This document shows positions 35,887 through 46,434 of a stretch of 64,000 bases of DNA, in pieces. The position numbers and the translations under genes were made by a program. The notes beneath the pieces are model-generated. The model saw only the letters and a list, made by a program, of their open reading frames with translations. It made no database searches and was not told where the DNA came from. The DNA is taken from assembly GCF_900091445.1 (NCBI RefSeq), contig NZ_LT607733.1, positions 1,567,501-1,631,500 of the forward strand, read 5' to 3'. The stretch is from Micromonospora echinofusca (GTDB taxonomy: Bacteria > Actinomycetota > Actinomycetes > Mycobacteriales > Micromonosporaceae). How positions within the stretch are numbered: the stretch's first letter is position 1; every line of letters starts with the position of its first letter.

Positions 35887-35924
35887 ACGAAGCGGGGCGC
35901 CCTCCCGGGGGCGCCCCGCTTCGT
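35887..35924 (+). terminator. terC terminator
   Basis: Perfect 16-bp arms (ACGAAGCGGGGCGCCC and GGGCGCCCCGCTTCGT) with a 6-nt loop, 15 bp after the stop codon. It lies between convergent genes and may serve both. Confidence 0.75.
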
Positions 35925-35956
35925 GTCGTACTGGGTGGTCGTCGGACGGGCCCGGG

Positions 35957-36880
35957 TCAGACCCGGTGGACGCCGACCAGGGTGGCGGTGCGCTCGTCGG
36001 GCAGCCGCTCCTCCAGCACCCGGCGCCGCAGATAGCAGGCGTGCAGCATCCGCCGGTCGTCACCGGGGCGCGGGTCGGCGGTGACGATGCCGATGTGGTG
36101 GATGCGGCGTCCCGGCCGGGCGAAGAAGTAGAGGTCACCGGGGCGTTCCGCGCCCAGCGGCACCGGCCTGGTCGCCGTGGCCTGGTCGCTGGCGTCGCGC
36201 GGCAGCAGCACGCCGAGCCGCCGCCAGGCCAGGTGGACCAGGCCGGAGCAGTCGATGCCGTACGCCGACACCCCGCCCCAGATGTAGACGACGTCGAGCA
36301 GCCGCTGGGCGACGGCCAGCACCTCCCCGGCCGACGGGGGCGTGGTGGGCGCCGGCACCGCGTCGCCACCGGGCAGCCAGAGCGGCGCGGCGTGGCCTGG
36401 CGCGTGCACCGGTTGCCAGCCGTCGACCGCCGGCCCGGCCGGGGTCAGCCGGGTGCCCAGGACGACTCCGGGGAGCACCTCGGCGCCGCCCGGCGCGTCG
36501 CGTAGCGCGGTGACGGTGGCGTCGACGACGAGCGGGTCGGCGTCGGCGGTGCCGGTGGCCGGGGCGAGCTGCTCGGTGGGCAGCCAGCCCGGGTAGCCGC
36601 GCGGGTGCAGGCGGGGGGCCGGCTGCTCGACCGCCACCACGTGGGCCCAGCCGTCGTCGCGCAGCTCGGTGACCAGCACCCGCTCGCCGAGCAGCAGCTG
36701 GCTCAGTACGCAGTCGCCGACCTGCTGTTCGGTGTCCATGCCGGAGATCCAGGCCGCGATGTCGGTACGCGCGGCCAGGGCGGGGGCGTCGACCGCCCGT
36801 ACCGCCTCGGGGCAGCTCCAGAGGGTCGCGACCGCGACCCGGACCACGGCCTCCCCGCCCGGTTGCAGCTCCACGTCCAC
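35957..36880 (-). CDS. Cytosolic NlpC/P60 peptidase, YkfC-like
   Basis: 307-aa cysteine peptidase expected to cut the gamma-D-Glu-diaminopimelate bond of free murein peptides. Two SH3b-like modules (residues about 10-175) precede the NlpC/P60 domain with VVYIWGGVSAYGIDCSGLVH (nucleophile Cys), GDLYFFARPGRRIHHIGIV (His) and a polar third residue. There is no signal peptide, unlike wall hydrolases, which matches the YkfC recycling type. It is 52 bp downstream of the dipeptide epimerase gene on the same strand, the YkfB-YkfC pairing of Bacillus. Confidence 0.87.
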   Translation of the reverse strand: MDVELQPGGEAVVRVAVATLWSCPEAVRAVDAPALAARTDIAAWISGMDTEQQVGDCVLSQLLLGERVLVTELRDDGWAHVVAVEQPAPRLHPRGYPGWLPTEQLAPATGTADADPLVVDATVTALRDAPGGAEVLPGVVLGTRLTPAGPAVDGWQPVHAPGHAAPLWLPGGDAVPAPTTPPSAGEVLAVAQRLLDVVYIWGGVSAYGIDCSGLVHLAWRRLGVLLPRDASDQATATRPVPLGAERPGDLYFFARPGRRIHHIGIVTADPRPGDDRRMLHACYLRRRVLEERLPDERTATLVGVHRV

Positions 36881-36932
36881 CCCCAGCTCGCGCCGAATGT
36901 TCCCGCGACCATATGAAAGTTTTCGACGGGCA

Positions 36933-38030
36933 TCAACTGCGAGTCTGCATCTTTACTTCAGTCACGGAGCTGATGCCGAGGCCCGGCGCGTCCGGCAGGA
37001 CGACGGTCGCGCCGTCGTACCGCAGGCCGCCGCGCACCGGCGACCAGGCCAGCCACCAGGCGGCGTCCAGGTCGGCGACGGCGGTCGTGCCGTAGGCGCC
37101 GACCAGGCTCGCGGCGGCGCCGATACCGACCTGGCTCTCCATCATCGACCCGACGACGGTGCCGAGGCCGTGCGTGGCGGCCAGGTCGAGCAGGGTCCGG
37201 GCCGGGTGCAGGCCGCCGCACTTGGCGAGCTTGACGTTGACCATGTCGGCGGCCCGCCGGCGGATCACCTCGACCAGGTCGCGGACGCCGAAGACCGACT
37301 CGTCGGCGAGGATCGGCACGTCCACCCGGTCGCTGACCCAGGCCAGCCCGTCCAGGTCCCAACGGGCGACCGGCTGCTCGACCAGCTCCACGTTCAGCCC
37401 GGCGTCCTCGACGCCACGGATGACCCGGACCGCCTCGCGCGGGGTCCAGCCCTGGTTGGCGTCGAGCCGGATGCGGACGCCGTCGCCGACGGCGGAGCGC
37501 ACCGCGCGGACCCGCTCCAGGTCGCCGGCCGCGTCGGTGCCCACCTTCAGCTTGAGCACGTCGAAGCCCTCCGCGCGCCGCTGCCGGGCCGCCGCCGCCA
37601 GGTCCACCGCGTCGCCCGCGGCGAGCGTGACGTCCGTGGGCACCCGCAGGGCGGTGCCCCCGAGCAGACGCACCAGGGGTACGCCGAGCCGCCGCGCCGC
37701 CAGGTCGTGCAGCGCGACGTCGACGGCCGCCTTCGCCGCCTCGTTGCCGACGACCGCCCGTTGCACCTCGGTGCAACGGGCCACCAGGTCGTCGGCGTCG
37801 CGACCGGTGAGCGTCGGACCGAGCAGCTCGCGGACGCACGCCTCGGAACCGGCGACCGACGCGCCGGTGACCTGCCACACCTGCGGCGCCTCGCCGTAGC
37901 CGGACCGGCCGTCGGCGTCGACGACCTCCACCACCAGGGTTTCCACGGTGGTGGTACGGCGCAGCGCGGTGACGAACGGCGTGTGTAAGGGGGCGGAAAG
38001 CCGATGGGTGCGTACCGCGGCGATCGTCAT
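36933..38030 (-). CDS. L-Ala-D/L-Glu epimerase (enolase superfamily)
   Basis: 365-aa enzyme that epimerises L-Ala-D-Glu from murein to L-Ala-L-Glu so that ordinary peptidases can use it. All hallmark residues are present at family spacing: K160-x-K162 (LKLKVGTD), metal ligands D190, E218 and D243, K267 on the opposite face, and the D320-x-D322 pair that grips the dipeptide amino group and separates this function from muconate enzymes. The frame opens 29 codons earlier, but a leaderless promoter fixes ATG 38030. First gene of the recycling pair. Confidence 0.92.
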   Translation of the reverse strand: MTIAAVRTHRLSAPLHTPFVTALRRTTTVETLVVEVVDADGRSGYGEAPQVWQVTGASVAGSEACVRELLGPTLTGRDADDLVARCTEVQRAVVGNEAAKAAVDVALHDLAARRLGVPLVRLLGGTALRVPTDVTLAAGDAVDLAAAARQRRAEGFDVLKLKVGTDAAGDLERVRAVRSAVGDGVRIRLDANQGWTPREAVRVIRGVEDAGLNVELVEQPVARWDLDGLAWVSDRVDVPILADESVFGVRDLVEVIRRRAADMVNVKLAKCGGLHPARTLLDLAATHGLGTVVGSMMESQVGIGAAASLVGAYGTTAVADLDAAWWLAWSPVRGGLRYDGATVVLPDAPGLGISSVTEVKMQTRS

Positions 38031-38037
38031 GTGCGGC

Positions 38038-38043
38038 ACCCTA
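38038..38043 (-). promoter_or_regulatory. Leaderless -10 for epimerase
   Basis: Minus-strand TAGGGT ends 7 nt before ATG 38030. Confidence 0.55.
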
Positions 38044-38075
38044 TACGGACACGGGCAGGCGAAGGGGAGGCCGGC

Positions 38076-38150
38076 ATGAGCGATCGAATCATCAAGTGCA
38101 GGGCGGTGGTGCCTCATGGCGGCACGGAGCGCAGCGGAGTGCCGGCATGA
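38076..38150 (+). CDS. Candidate 24-codon leader ORF
   Basis: ATG 38076 (preceded by GGGGAGG, 7 nt) reads MSDRIIKCRAVVPHGGTERS and 4 more residues, then stops at TGA 38148-38150, overlapping the phosphatase ATG as ATGA. Good ribosome site and coupling suggest it is translated. It may instead be part of an intergenic repeat. Confidence 0.4.
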   Translation: MSDRIIKCRAVVPHGGTERSGVPA

Positions 38151-38151
38151 G
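38114..38151 (+). repeat. Hairpin over the phosphatase start codon
   Basis: Arms CTCATGGCGGCAC and GTGCCGGCATGAG pair at 12 of 13 positions around a 13-nt loop, with the phosphatase ATG inside the 3' arm. CCGGCATGAGCG also occurs at 38071-38082 around the small ORF start, giving a direct repeat of the initiation region. Confidence 0.6.
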
Positions 38152-38944
38152 CGGGCGGGATTGGGAGTTGGTGGGGGCGCCGAACGCCCGTGACCTCGGC
38201 GGTCTGGTCGGCGCCGACGGCCGCAGGGTGCGTCCGGGGGTGCTGATCCGTACCCCGGCGCTGGGTCGGCTGACCGACGAGGACCTGCCGGTGCTGGCCA
38301 AGCTCGGCCCGTCCTGCGTGGTCGATCTGCGGGACCACTCGGAGACGGCGGTCGCCCCGCCGGACCGGCTGGCCGGTCAGCCGCGGGTGGTGCACCTGCC
38401 GGTGCACGACGCCGAGCACCCTGTGTTCACGTACGTCTCGGCGGTGCTGCTCGGGCACGACCTGGGCGCGTACGAGGCCTTGGCGGAGCAGGGCACTCCG
38501 GCGGCGATGGCGGCGATCTACCGCTGGTTCGTCAGCGGGGAGTCGGCGCGGGCGAACTTCGGCGCGGCGGTGCGGCTGGCGGCCCAGGCGGAGAACCTGC
38601 CGCTGGTCTACCACTGCTCGGCGGGCAAGGACCGGACCGGCTGGTTGACGGTGCTGCTGCTCAGCGCGCTCGGCGTGGACGAGGCGACGATCCGGGCGGA
38701 CTACCTGGCGAACAACCGGCTGACCGAGAGCCTGCGGGAGGTCCTGCTGGAGGCGATGCGCCGGCGGATGCCGGGGCTGGACGTCGAGGCGGTGCGCCCC
38801 GTGTTGGAGGTGCGCGAGGAGTACCTGGACGCCGCGTACGCGGAGGTGCGCCGGGTGCACGGGTCGTTCGGGGCGTACCTGCGTGACGGGCTCGGGGTGA
38901 CCGACGACGTGGTGGTGGCGCTGCGGGCGCAGCTGCTGGACTGA
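38147..38944 (+). CDS. Tyrosine/dual-specificity phosphatase, MptpB-like
   Basis: 265-aa phosphatase of the bacterial Tyr phosphatase type represented by mycobacterial MptpB. The P-loop is HCSAGKDRTG with nucleophile Cys157 and Arg163. N-terminal NARDLGGLVGADGRRVRPGV and VVDLRDHSET (with general-acid region) are typical, and a lid-like helical insert (about 95-135) covers the site. No signal peptide. MptpB relatives act on phosphotyrosine and phosphoinositides; the substrate here is unknown. Initiation may be controlled by the hairpin over the ATG. Confidence 0.9.
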   Translation: MSGRDWELVGAPNARDLGGLVGADGRRVRPGVLIRTPALGRLTDEDLPVLAKLGPSCVVDLRDHSETAVAPPDRLAGQPRVVHLPVHDAEHPVFTYVSAVLLGHDLGAYEALAEQGTPAAMAAIYRWFVSGESARANFGAAVRLAAQAENLPLVYHCSAGKDRTGWLTVLLLSALGVDEATIRADYLANNRLTESLREVLLEAMRRRMPGLDVEAVRPVLEVREEYLDAAYAEVRRVHGSFGAYLRDGLGVTDDVVVALRAQLLD

Positions 38945-38953
38945 GCGGTCAGG

Positions 38954-39811
38954 TCACAGGTCGCGCCGGGCGTCCCAGGCCGCGGCGGAGACCCGCGCGA
39001 TCAGCCGGCAGGCGTCGTCGTCCTCCTCGCCGCTGGGGCCGCCGTCGGCGAGGTCCGTGGTGGTGCAGACGACGACGGCGTACGGCGGCGCGTCGTCGGG
39101 GAAGACCACTCCGGCGCCGTGCCGCACGCCGCGCACCCAGCCGTTCTTGTGCGCGATGCGGGTGCCCTCGGGCAGGCCGGCGGCCAGGTCCTCGCGGTGT
39201 TCCTGAGCGAACAGCACGTCGAGCATGGCGGCGCAGCCGGCCGGTGAGGCGAGCGGGCCCGGGCGGTCGGCGCCGGCGGCCAGCGCACCGAGCAGCGCGG
39301 CCAGGTCGGCGGCGGTGACCAGGTTGGTGACGCCCGCCTCGCGGGCCGCGAAGTCCTCGATGCCCCGGCCGGTGACGCTGTGCCGGGCCCCGGTGAGGTC
39401 CCACACCCGTGCCACGGCCGGCAGTCCGACGTGGTCGATCACCAGGTTGGTGGCGAGGTTGCTGGAGCGGACGATCATCCGGTGGGCGAGCCAGCGCAGT
39501 GTGACGTCGTCGCCGACGCGTTCCCAGACGGCCTCGTCGTTGTCGTAGTGCCGGGCGCAGGAGAACCGGGGCGCGCCGGGCAGCGCCGAGTCGAACTCGT
39601 TGCGCACCGGCACCGGTGCGTCGAGGTCTAGGGTGCCGGCCTCGGCGGCGCGGTGCAGCGCGACGAGCACCGCGGCCTTCATGGTGCTGGCCGCGTAGTG
39701 GGTCGCGTCGGCGTGCCGGGTCCAGGCGGGGGCGGCGCCGACCCGCGCCACGTACGCCGACACGGTGCCGGGCACCCCGTCCAGTCGGGCGTCGAGCTCG
39801 TCCCAGGTCAT
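38954..39811 (-). CDS. Serine hydrolase, class A beta-lactamase-like, cytosolic
   Basis: 285-aa penicillin-recognising fold. Visible motifs are S42-T-M-K45, S115-S-N117 in place of SDN, and H-K221-N-G223 in place of KTG. An omega-loop Glu of the class A kind (RxExxLN) is not recognisable, and there is no signal peptide, so it is unlikely to be a resistance beta-lactamase. It may hydrolyse amide or ester bonds of intracellular compounds. It starts leaderlessly. Confidence 0.85.
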   Translation of the reverse strand: MTWDELDARLDGVPGTVSAYVARVGAAPAWTRHADATHYAASTMKAAVLVALHRAAEAGTLDLDAPVPVRNEFDSALPGAPRFSCARHYDNDEAVWERVGDDVTLRWLAHRMIVRSSNLATNLVIDHVGLPAVARVWDLTGARHSVTGRGIEDFAAREAGVTNLVTAADLAALLGALAAGADRPGPLASPAGCAAMLDVLFAQEHREDLAAGLPEGTRIAHKNGWVRGVRHGAGVVFPDDAPPYAVVVCTTTDLADGGPSGEEDDDACRLIARVSAAAWDARRDL

Positions 39812-39818
39812 GCGGCTG

Positions 39819-39824
39819 ACCGTA
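39819..39824 (-). promoter_or_regulatory. Leaderless -10 for serine hydrolase
   Basis: Minus-strand TACGGT ends 7 nt before ATG 39811. Confidence 0.55.
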
Positions 39825-39864
39825 GCGGATCGCCGACGGGGCGGCGGGCCGGGGCGATCGGTCG

Positions 39865-39870
39865 TACCGT
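39865..39870 (+). promoter_or_regulatory. Leaderless -10 for methyltransferase
   Basis: TACCGT ends 6 nt before ATG 39877. It lies 40 bp from the divergent serine hydrolase -10. Confidence 0.5.
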
Positions 39871-39876
39871 GCGGGG

Positions 39877-40542
39877 ATGACGGTTGCCGCCTACGACGCG
39901 CACGCCGACTGGTACGAGGCGTTCGCCACCGACACGTCCAGCGACTACATGACCCGGGTCCGCGCCCGGCTCGGCGACCTGCTCGGCCCCGGCCCCGGCC
40001 GCTGCCTCGACCTGTGCTGCGGCACCGGGCTCCAGGCGGCGGAGCTGCGCCGGCTGGGCTGGGACCCGGTGGGGGTCGACCTGTCCGCCGGGCAGTTGCG
40101 GCACGCCCGGGCGCGCCTGCCGGTGGCCCGCGCCGACGCGGCGGCGCTGCCGGTCGCCGACGCCTCGGTGCCGGCGGTGGCGTGCGTGCTGGCCCACACC
40201 GACGTGCCCGACTACGCGGCGGTGATCGCCGAGGTCGCGCGGGTGCTCGCGCCGGGCGGGCGGTTCGTCCACGTCGGGGTGCACCCGTGCTTCATCGGCG
40301 CGTTCGCCGACCGCTCCGACCCGCGGCGGATCGTGATCGACGGCGGCTACGCCGAGCGGGAGCGCAGCTTCCGGGCCTGGGCGCCGCACGGGGTGCGGGT
40401 GCGCGTCGGCGCGTGGCACGTCCCGCTGGCCGACCTGCTCAACGCGGTCACCGACGCCGGCCTGACACTGGTGCGTACGGTCGAGGCCGGCTCCGGCCCG
40501 GTGCCCGACCTGTTCGGCTTCCTCGCCACCCGTCCCGCCTGA
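39877..40542 (+). CDS. Class I SAM-dependent methyltransferase
   Basis: 221-aa methyltransferase. Motif I CLDLCCGTGLQAAELRRLG, acidic loop VGVDLSAGQLRHARARLP, VARADAAALPVADASVPAVA and IAEVARVLAPGGRFVHVGVH follow the UbiE/small-molecule pattern. The N-terminus YDAHADWYEAFATD is usual. No neighbour suggests a substrate. Confidence 0.88.
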   Translation: MTVAAYDAHADWYEAFATDTSSDYMTRVRARLGDLLGPGPGRCLDLCCGTGLQAAELRRLGWDPVGVDLSAGQLRHARARLPVARADAAALPVADASVPAVACVLAHTDVPDYAAVIAEVARVLAPGGRFVHVGVHPCFIGAFADRSDPRRIVIDGGYAERERSFRAWAPHGVRVRVGAWHVPLADLLNAVTDAGLTLVRTVEAGSGPVPDLFGFLATRPA

Positions 40543-40560
40543 GGTCTTCGGGCGCAAACG

Positions 40561-40598
40561 GGTGGAGCCCGGACCGCGTGGGCGGTCCGGGCTCCACC
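40561..40598. terminator. Bidirectional terminator before typA end
   Basis: Perfect 17-bp arms GGTGGAGCCCGGACCGC and GCGGTCCGGGCTCCACC with loop GTGG, between the convergent methyltransferase and typA genes. Confidence 0.75.
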
Positions 40599-40616
40599 GG
40601 TGGCTGCCGTCGTACG

Positions 40617-42485
<1,869 letters not shown>

Positions 42486-42620
42486 ACCCTCCATACTCCT
42501 GTCTGCGGTTGCCGGGGCACGCGTCGGGGTCTACCCGCGAATGCCCCGGATCTCTGCCGAAACTGATGTTCCGACCGTTTCAGCGCCTGGCATGCTGACC
42601 CCCGTGGGAATGGGGGCCCG

Positions 42621-44018
42621 ATGCACGACCTGCTGACCTCGCTGCAGGGCCTGCCGCCCCTGCTGATCTATGTGATCGCCGCGATTGTCGTCGCGGGGGA
42701 GACCGCCGTGATCTTCGGTCTGCTGGTGCCGGGCGAGGCGACCCTGTTGCTGATCGGCTTCCTAGCGTACGCGGGGACGCTGCGGCTCGTACCGGCGCTG
42801 CTGGTGATGATCCTTGCAGCAGTGATCGGCGACACACTGGCGTACCGGGCGGGCCAGCGGCACGGGCCCCGGCTGCGGGCCGGCCGGCTGGGCGCCCGGG
42901 TGGGGCACGAGCGGTGGAGCCGGGCGGACGCGATGCTCGGCCGGCTGGGCGGTCGCGGGGTGCTCACCGCCCGCTGGGTGGCCTTCGCCCGCACGCTGGT
43001 GCCTCGGCTGGCCGGGGCGGCCAGGATGCCGTACCGGCGGTTCGCGCCGTGGAACCTCGCCGGCGTGGTGACCTGGGTGGGTGGTTCGGTGCTCGCGGGC
43101 AACCTGGCGGGGGAGTCGTACGAGACGGTGTCCCGGCTGCTCGGGCGGGCCACGGGCGCGGTGCTGGTGCTGGTGGCCGCGCTGGTCGCGGTGGTGCTGG
43201 CGGGGCGGTGGCTGGGCCGCAACCCGGATCCGGTCCGGGCGCTGGCGTCGCGGGCGGCGGGGCTGCGGCCGGTGCGCTGGCTCAGCGGCCGCTACGGGGT
43301 GCTGTTCTTCCTGCTCGCCATGCACGTCGGGCCGGCCTGGACGTTGCTGATCAACCTGGTCGCCGGCCTGCTGCTGCTCTTCGTGGCCGGGTTCGCCATC
43401 GCGTGGGTGCTCGGGGCGGTCGTGCGGCACAGCGGCCTGGCGGTGCTCGACGGCGCGATCGCCGACTGGTTCGCCGACCGGCGTACGCCCGGGGCGGTCG
43501 ACGTGACGCTCGCGGTGGTCTCGGCGCTGCGCGGCTCGTCGCTGATCGTGCTGGTGGCCGTCGTCGCGGCGGTGCTGGCCTGGCGCAACCGGCCCTGGCG
43601 GGCGGACCTGCTCAGCGTGGTCGGCACGGTCGGGGCGTTCGTACCGCTGGTGGTGCTGGCCGTGGTGGTCGACCTGGCCGGGCCGGCGGCGGGCGGGCCG
43701 GACGGCCGTGGCAGCGCCCTGTTCCCGGCGCAGAACGCCGTGGTGGCGGCCAGCCTCTGCACGCTGGCCTGGCTGTCGTCGCGGAGGGCGCGCTGGCCCG
43801 TGGCGGTGGCGGCCTGGACCGCCGCGGCGGCCGGCGTGGTCGGCATCGTCGGTGCCCGCCTCTACCTGGGGCTGAGCACCGCCAGCGGCAGCGCCACGGC
43901 GGTGCTGCTCGGGGTGGCCTGGACGGCGCTGTTCATGGTCGCCTGGGCGACCCGCGACAAGGCGGTGGGCGGCGACCCGGCGGAGCCGGCGCCGGTGGCG
44001 CTGCGCGCGGACGCCTGA
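42621..44018 (+). CDS. DedA/VTT membrane protein fused to degenerate PAP2 domain
   Basis: 465-aa polytopic protein. Residues 1-205 are a DedA/VTT domain ([55 protein letters not shown]), the lipid scramblase/flippase-like family. Residues about 230-450 follow a PAP2 lipid phosphatase helix pattern, but the active site is lost: PSGH is F368-PAQN372, and SRxYLGxHxxxD reads A412-R-L-Y-L-G-L-S419 with the nucleophile His replaced by Ser. Fused DedA-PAP2 enzymes are known; here the PAP2 half is probably a non-catalytic partner. The ATG follows a G-rich site. Confidence 0.85.
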   Translation: MHDLLTSLQGLPPLLIYVIAAIVVAGETAVIFGLLVPGEATLLLIGFLAYAGTLRLVPALLVMILAAVIGDTLAYRAGQRHGPRLRAGRLGARVGHERWSRADAMLGRLGGRGVLTARWVAFARTLVPRLAGAARMPYRRFAPWNLAGVVTWVGGSVLAGNLAGESYETVSRLLGRATGAVLVLVAALVAVVLAGRWLGRNPDPVRALASRAAGLRPVRWLSGRYGVLFFLLAMHVGPAWTLLINLVAGLLLLFVAGFAIAWVLGAVVRHSGLAVLDGAIADWFADRRTPGAVDVTLAVVSALRGSSLIVLVAVVAAVLAWRNRPWRADLLSVVGTVGAFVPLVVLAVVVDLAGPAAGGPDGRGSALFPAQNAVVAASLCTLAWLSSRRARWPVAVAAWTAAAAGVVGIVGARLYLGLSTASGSATAVLLGVAWTALFMVAWATRDKAVGGDPAEPAPVALRADA

Positions 44019-44094
44019 GCCGACCCGGGGCGCCCGGCGTGCCCGCACCGCCTGAGCCGAATCGGGCCGACCGGCGTGCCGGCATCGACGGCAA

Positions 44095-44128
44095 GCGGGG
44101 GCCGTGGCGTCGCCGCCACGGCCCCCGC
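44095..44128. terminator. Terminator between convergent DedA-PAP2 and MMPL genes
   Basis: Perfect 15-bp arms GCGGGGGCCGTGGCG and CGCCACGGCCCCCGC with loop TCGC. Confidence 0.75.
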
Positions 44129-44144
44129 CGCCTCCGAGGGTCGG

Positions 44145-46280
44145 TCAGTCCCGGCTGGTGACCGATTCGCGTCCCGGCGTGGTTTCGTCCTCGTCCCCGG
44201 CGGGCTCGCGCCTGATCCGCCCCGGCCACCAGAAGCGGTCGCCGAGCGTGAACGCCAGCGCCGGCACCAGGACCGTCCGGACGAGCAGGGTGTCCAGCAG
44301 GACGCCGATGCAGACGATGATCCCGATCTGGGTCAGCAGGAGCAGCGGCAGGACGCCGAGGACGGCGAAGACCGCCGCGAGCAGGATGCCGGCGCTGGTG
44401 ATGACGCCACCGGTCACCCGCAGGGCCGAGAGCATGCCGGCGCGGGTGCCGCTGCGCCGGGCGTCCTCGCGGGCCCGGGTGACGAGGAAGATGTTGTAGT
44501 CCACACCGAGCGCCACCAGGAACACGAAGGCCAGCAGCAGCACGCCGCTGTCGAGCGCCGGCATGTCGAGCACGTGGTCGAAGAGCAGCCACGACGCGCC
44601 GATGCTGGCGAAGAACGAGGCGATCACCGTGAGCACGAGCAGCACCGGGGCGACCAGGCCGCGCAGGAGCAGCACCAGCACCGCGCCGACGAGCAGCAGG
44701 ATGATCGGCAGGATCAGCCGCAGGTCCCTGCCGTTGGCCTCGTTCTCGTCGTAGGTGGCGGCGACGGCGCCGCCCACCACCGCGCCGTCGAACGCGGGCG
44801 CGCCCTCGACCGCGGGCGGGGCGGAGTCGGGCACCGCCGCGACCGCGTCCCGCAGGGCCTCGACGGCCCGGCTCGCGGCGTCGGTGCCGGGCTCGGCCTC
44901 CAGCACGACGTCGACCTGGGCGACCCGGGCGCCCGCCTCGCCGGGACGTGCGGAGGCGACGCCGGGGACCCCGGCGGCGGTGTCCGTGACGGCCCGTACC
45001 GCCGTGGGGGTGGTGAGCACGGCGACCGGCTGGGTCGTGCCCGCGGGGAAGGACCGCGCGAGGGTCTCCGCGCCGGCGACGGCTTCCGGCTTGACCCGGA
45101 ACTGCTCGGTCTCCGACAGGCCGGTGTTGATGCCGAGCCCGCCGAGGGCGAGCCCGGCCAGCAGCAGCGTCGCGAGCAGCGCGACCGGTGCGGGACGGCG
45201 CTCGACGGCGGCACCCAGCCGGCCCCACAGCCGGCCCTCGCGGACCTCCCCGCCGACCCGGGGCACGAAGGGCCAGAACAGGCCGCGTCCGAAGATCACC
45301 AGGGCCGCCGGGAGGACGAACAACGCCGAGAGCATGGCGAGGACGACGCCCGTCGCGCAGGCCACGGCGAGGGCGCGGTTGAGTTCCTGCTCCGACAGCA
45401 GCAGGGTGAGCACGCCGAGGACGACGGTGGAGCCGCTGGCGAGGATGGGCTCGGCGACGCGACGCAGCGCCGCGCGCATCGCCACGAAGCGGTCCTCCTC
45501 GCGGCGCAGTTCCTCGCGGTAGCGGGCGATCAGCAGCAGGGCGTAGTTGGTGGCGGCGCCGAAGACGAGGACGCTGGCGATGCCGGTGACGGCGCCGCCG
45601 GGCAGGTTGATGCCGACGGCCGGGACGACCGTGTCGAGGGCGCGCAGCGTGAGCTGCTCGGTCGCGGCGACGACGACGAGCGGCACGATCCACAGGAACG
45701 GGCTGCGGTAGGTGATGAGCAGCAGCAGGGCCACGACCCCGGCGGTGACGGCGAGCAGCGTGGTGTCGGCGCCGTCGAAGACCTTCGTCAGGTCGGTGGC
45801 GAACGCGGGTCCGCCGGTGACCTCCACGTTCAGCCCGTCCGGCACGTCGTCCAGGGACGCGCGCAGCTGGTCGATCCGGCCGGCGACCTCCTGCTGCCCG
45901 CCGGCGGTCGACAGCGGTACGGCGACGAGTGCGACGGTGCCGTCGGGGGAGACCTGTGGCGGGCTGACCTGCCCGCCGACGGCGAACTGGCCGAGGTCAC
46001 CGGACTGGCCGGTGAGGGCGGCGCGGTCGGCCTCGGTGAGGGCCGCCCGGTCGGCGCGGCTGACGACGACGATCGCCGGCTGGACGTCGCGGGAGGGCAG
46101 TTGATCCTGGAGGCGCTCCACCTGGGTCGACTGCCACTCCAAGGAGAGGCCGGTGGACGAGACGGGCGCCGGGTTCTCGGGCCTGGGCAGCCCGAAGACG
46201 ACCGCCCCGAAGACGATCGCGGCGACCACGGTGAGCCACGCGGTGAGCCGTCCGCGCGCCACGCGGGTGAACACTGACAT
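44145..46280 (-). CDS. MMPL-family RND transporter
   Basis: 711-aa transporter with the MMPL layout: one N-terminal helix, an external domain (about 40-170), helices 2-6, a cytosolic link, helix 7, a second external domain and helices 8-12. Membrane motifs include GIASVLVFGAATNYALLLIA and LLAFVFLVALGVDYNIFLVT (the GVDYNIF proton-relay signature). Substrates are typically lipids or hydrophobic drugs. ATG 46280 follows AAGGG by 7 nt. It is divergent from a MarR gene across a long operator-like palindrome, so it is probably a repressed efflux pump. Confidence 0.92.
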   Translation of the reverse strand: MSVFTRVARGRLTAWLTVVAAIVFGAVVFGLPRPENPAPVSSTGLSLEWQSTQVERLQDQLPSRDVQPAIVVVSRADRAALTEADRAALTGQSGDLGQFAVGGQVSPPQVSPDGTVALVAVPLSTAGGQQEVAGRIDQLRASLDDVPDGLNVEVTGGPAFATDLTKVFDGADTTLLAVTAGVVALLLLITYRSPFLWIVPLVVVAATEQLTLRALDTVVPAVGINLPGGAVTGIASVLVFGAATNYALLLIARYREELRREEDRFVAMRAALRRVAEPILASGSTVVLGVLTLLLSEQELNRALAVACATGVVLAMLSALFVLPAALVIFGRGLFWPFVPRVGGEVREGRLWGRLGAAVERRPAPVALLATLLLAGLALGGLGINTGLSETEQFRVKPEAVAGAETLARSFPAGTTQPVAVLTTPTAVRAVTDTAAGVPGVASARPGEAGARVAQVDVVLEAEPGTDAASRAVEALRDAVAAVPDSAPPAVEGAPAFDGAVVGGAVAATYDENEANGRDLRLILPIILLLVGAVLVLLLRGLVAPVLLVLTVIASFFASIGASWLLFDHVLDMPALDSGVLLLAFVFLVALGVDYNIFLVTRAREDARRSGTRAGMLSALRVTGGVITSAGILLAAVFAVLGVLPLLLLTQIGIIVCIGVLLDTLLVRTVLVPALAFTLGDRFWWPGRIRREPAGDEDETTPGRESVTSRD

Positions 46281-46352
46281 CGGATGCCCTTCACGGTCTC
46301 TCGATGGATTGCGTACGACGCTCAAGACCTCGCGAACGACGCAAAGTGCCGG

Positions 46353-46387
46353 CAGTCGAGTATCTTGATAAACGAGATTATCGACTG
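46353..46387. promoter_or_regulatory. Large palindromic operator, MarR/MMPL
   Basis: A 35-bp interrupted palindrome: outer arms CAGTCGA and TCGACTG, inner ATCT and AGAT, centre TGATAAACG. It is an AT-rich island midway between the divergent MMPL and MarR starts (73 and 48 bp away). Size and shape fit one or two MarR dimers controlling both directions. Confidence 0.7.
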
Positions 46388-46434
46388 CTGAGTTATGCTG
46401 CAACCGGAACGGACGGCAGGAGGCGGCGACCGAC

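Noticed and set aside
38954..39811. Beta-lactam resistance gene.
   Set aside because: No signal peptide and no recognisable omega-loop Glu of class A enzymes, so a resistance role is not supported.
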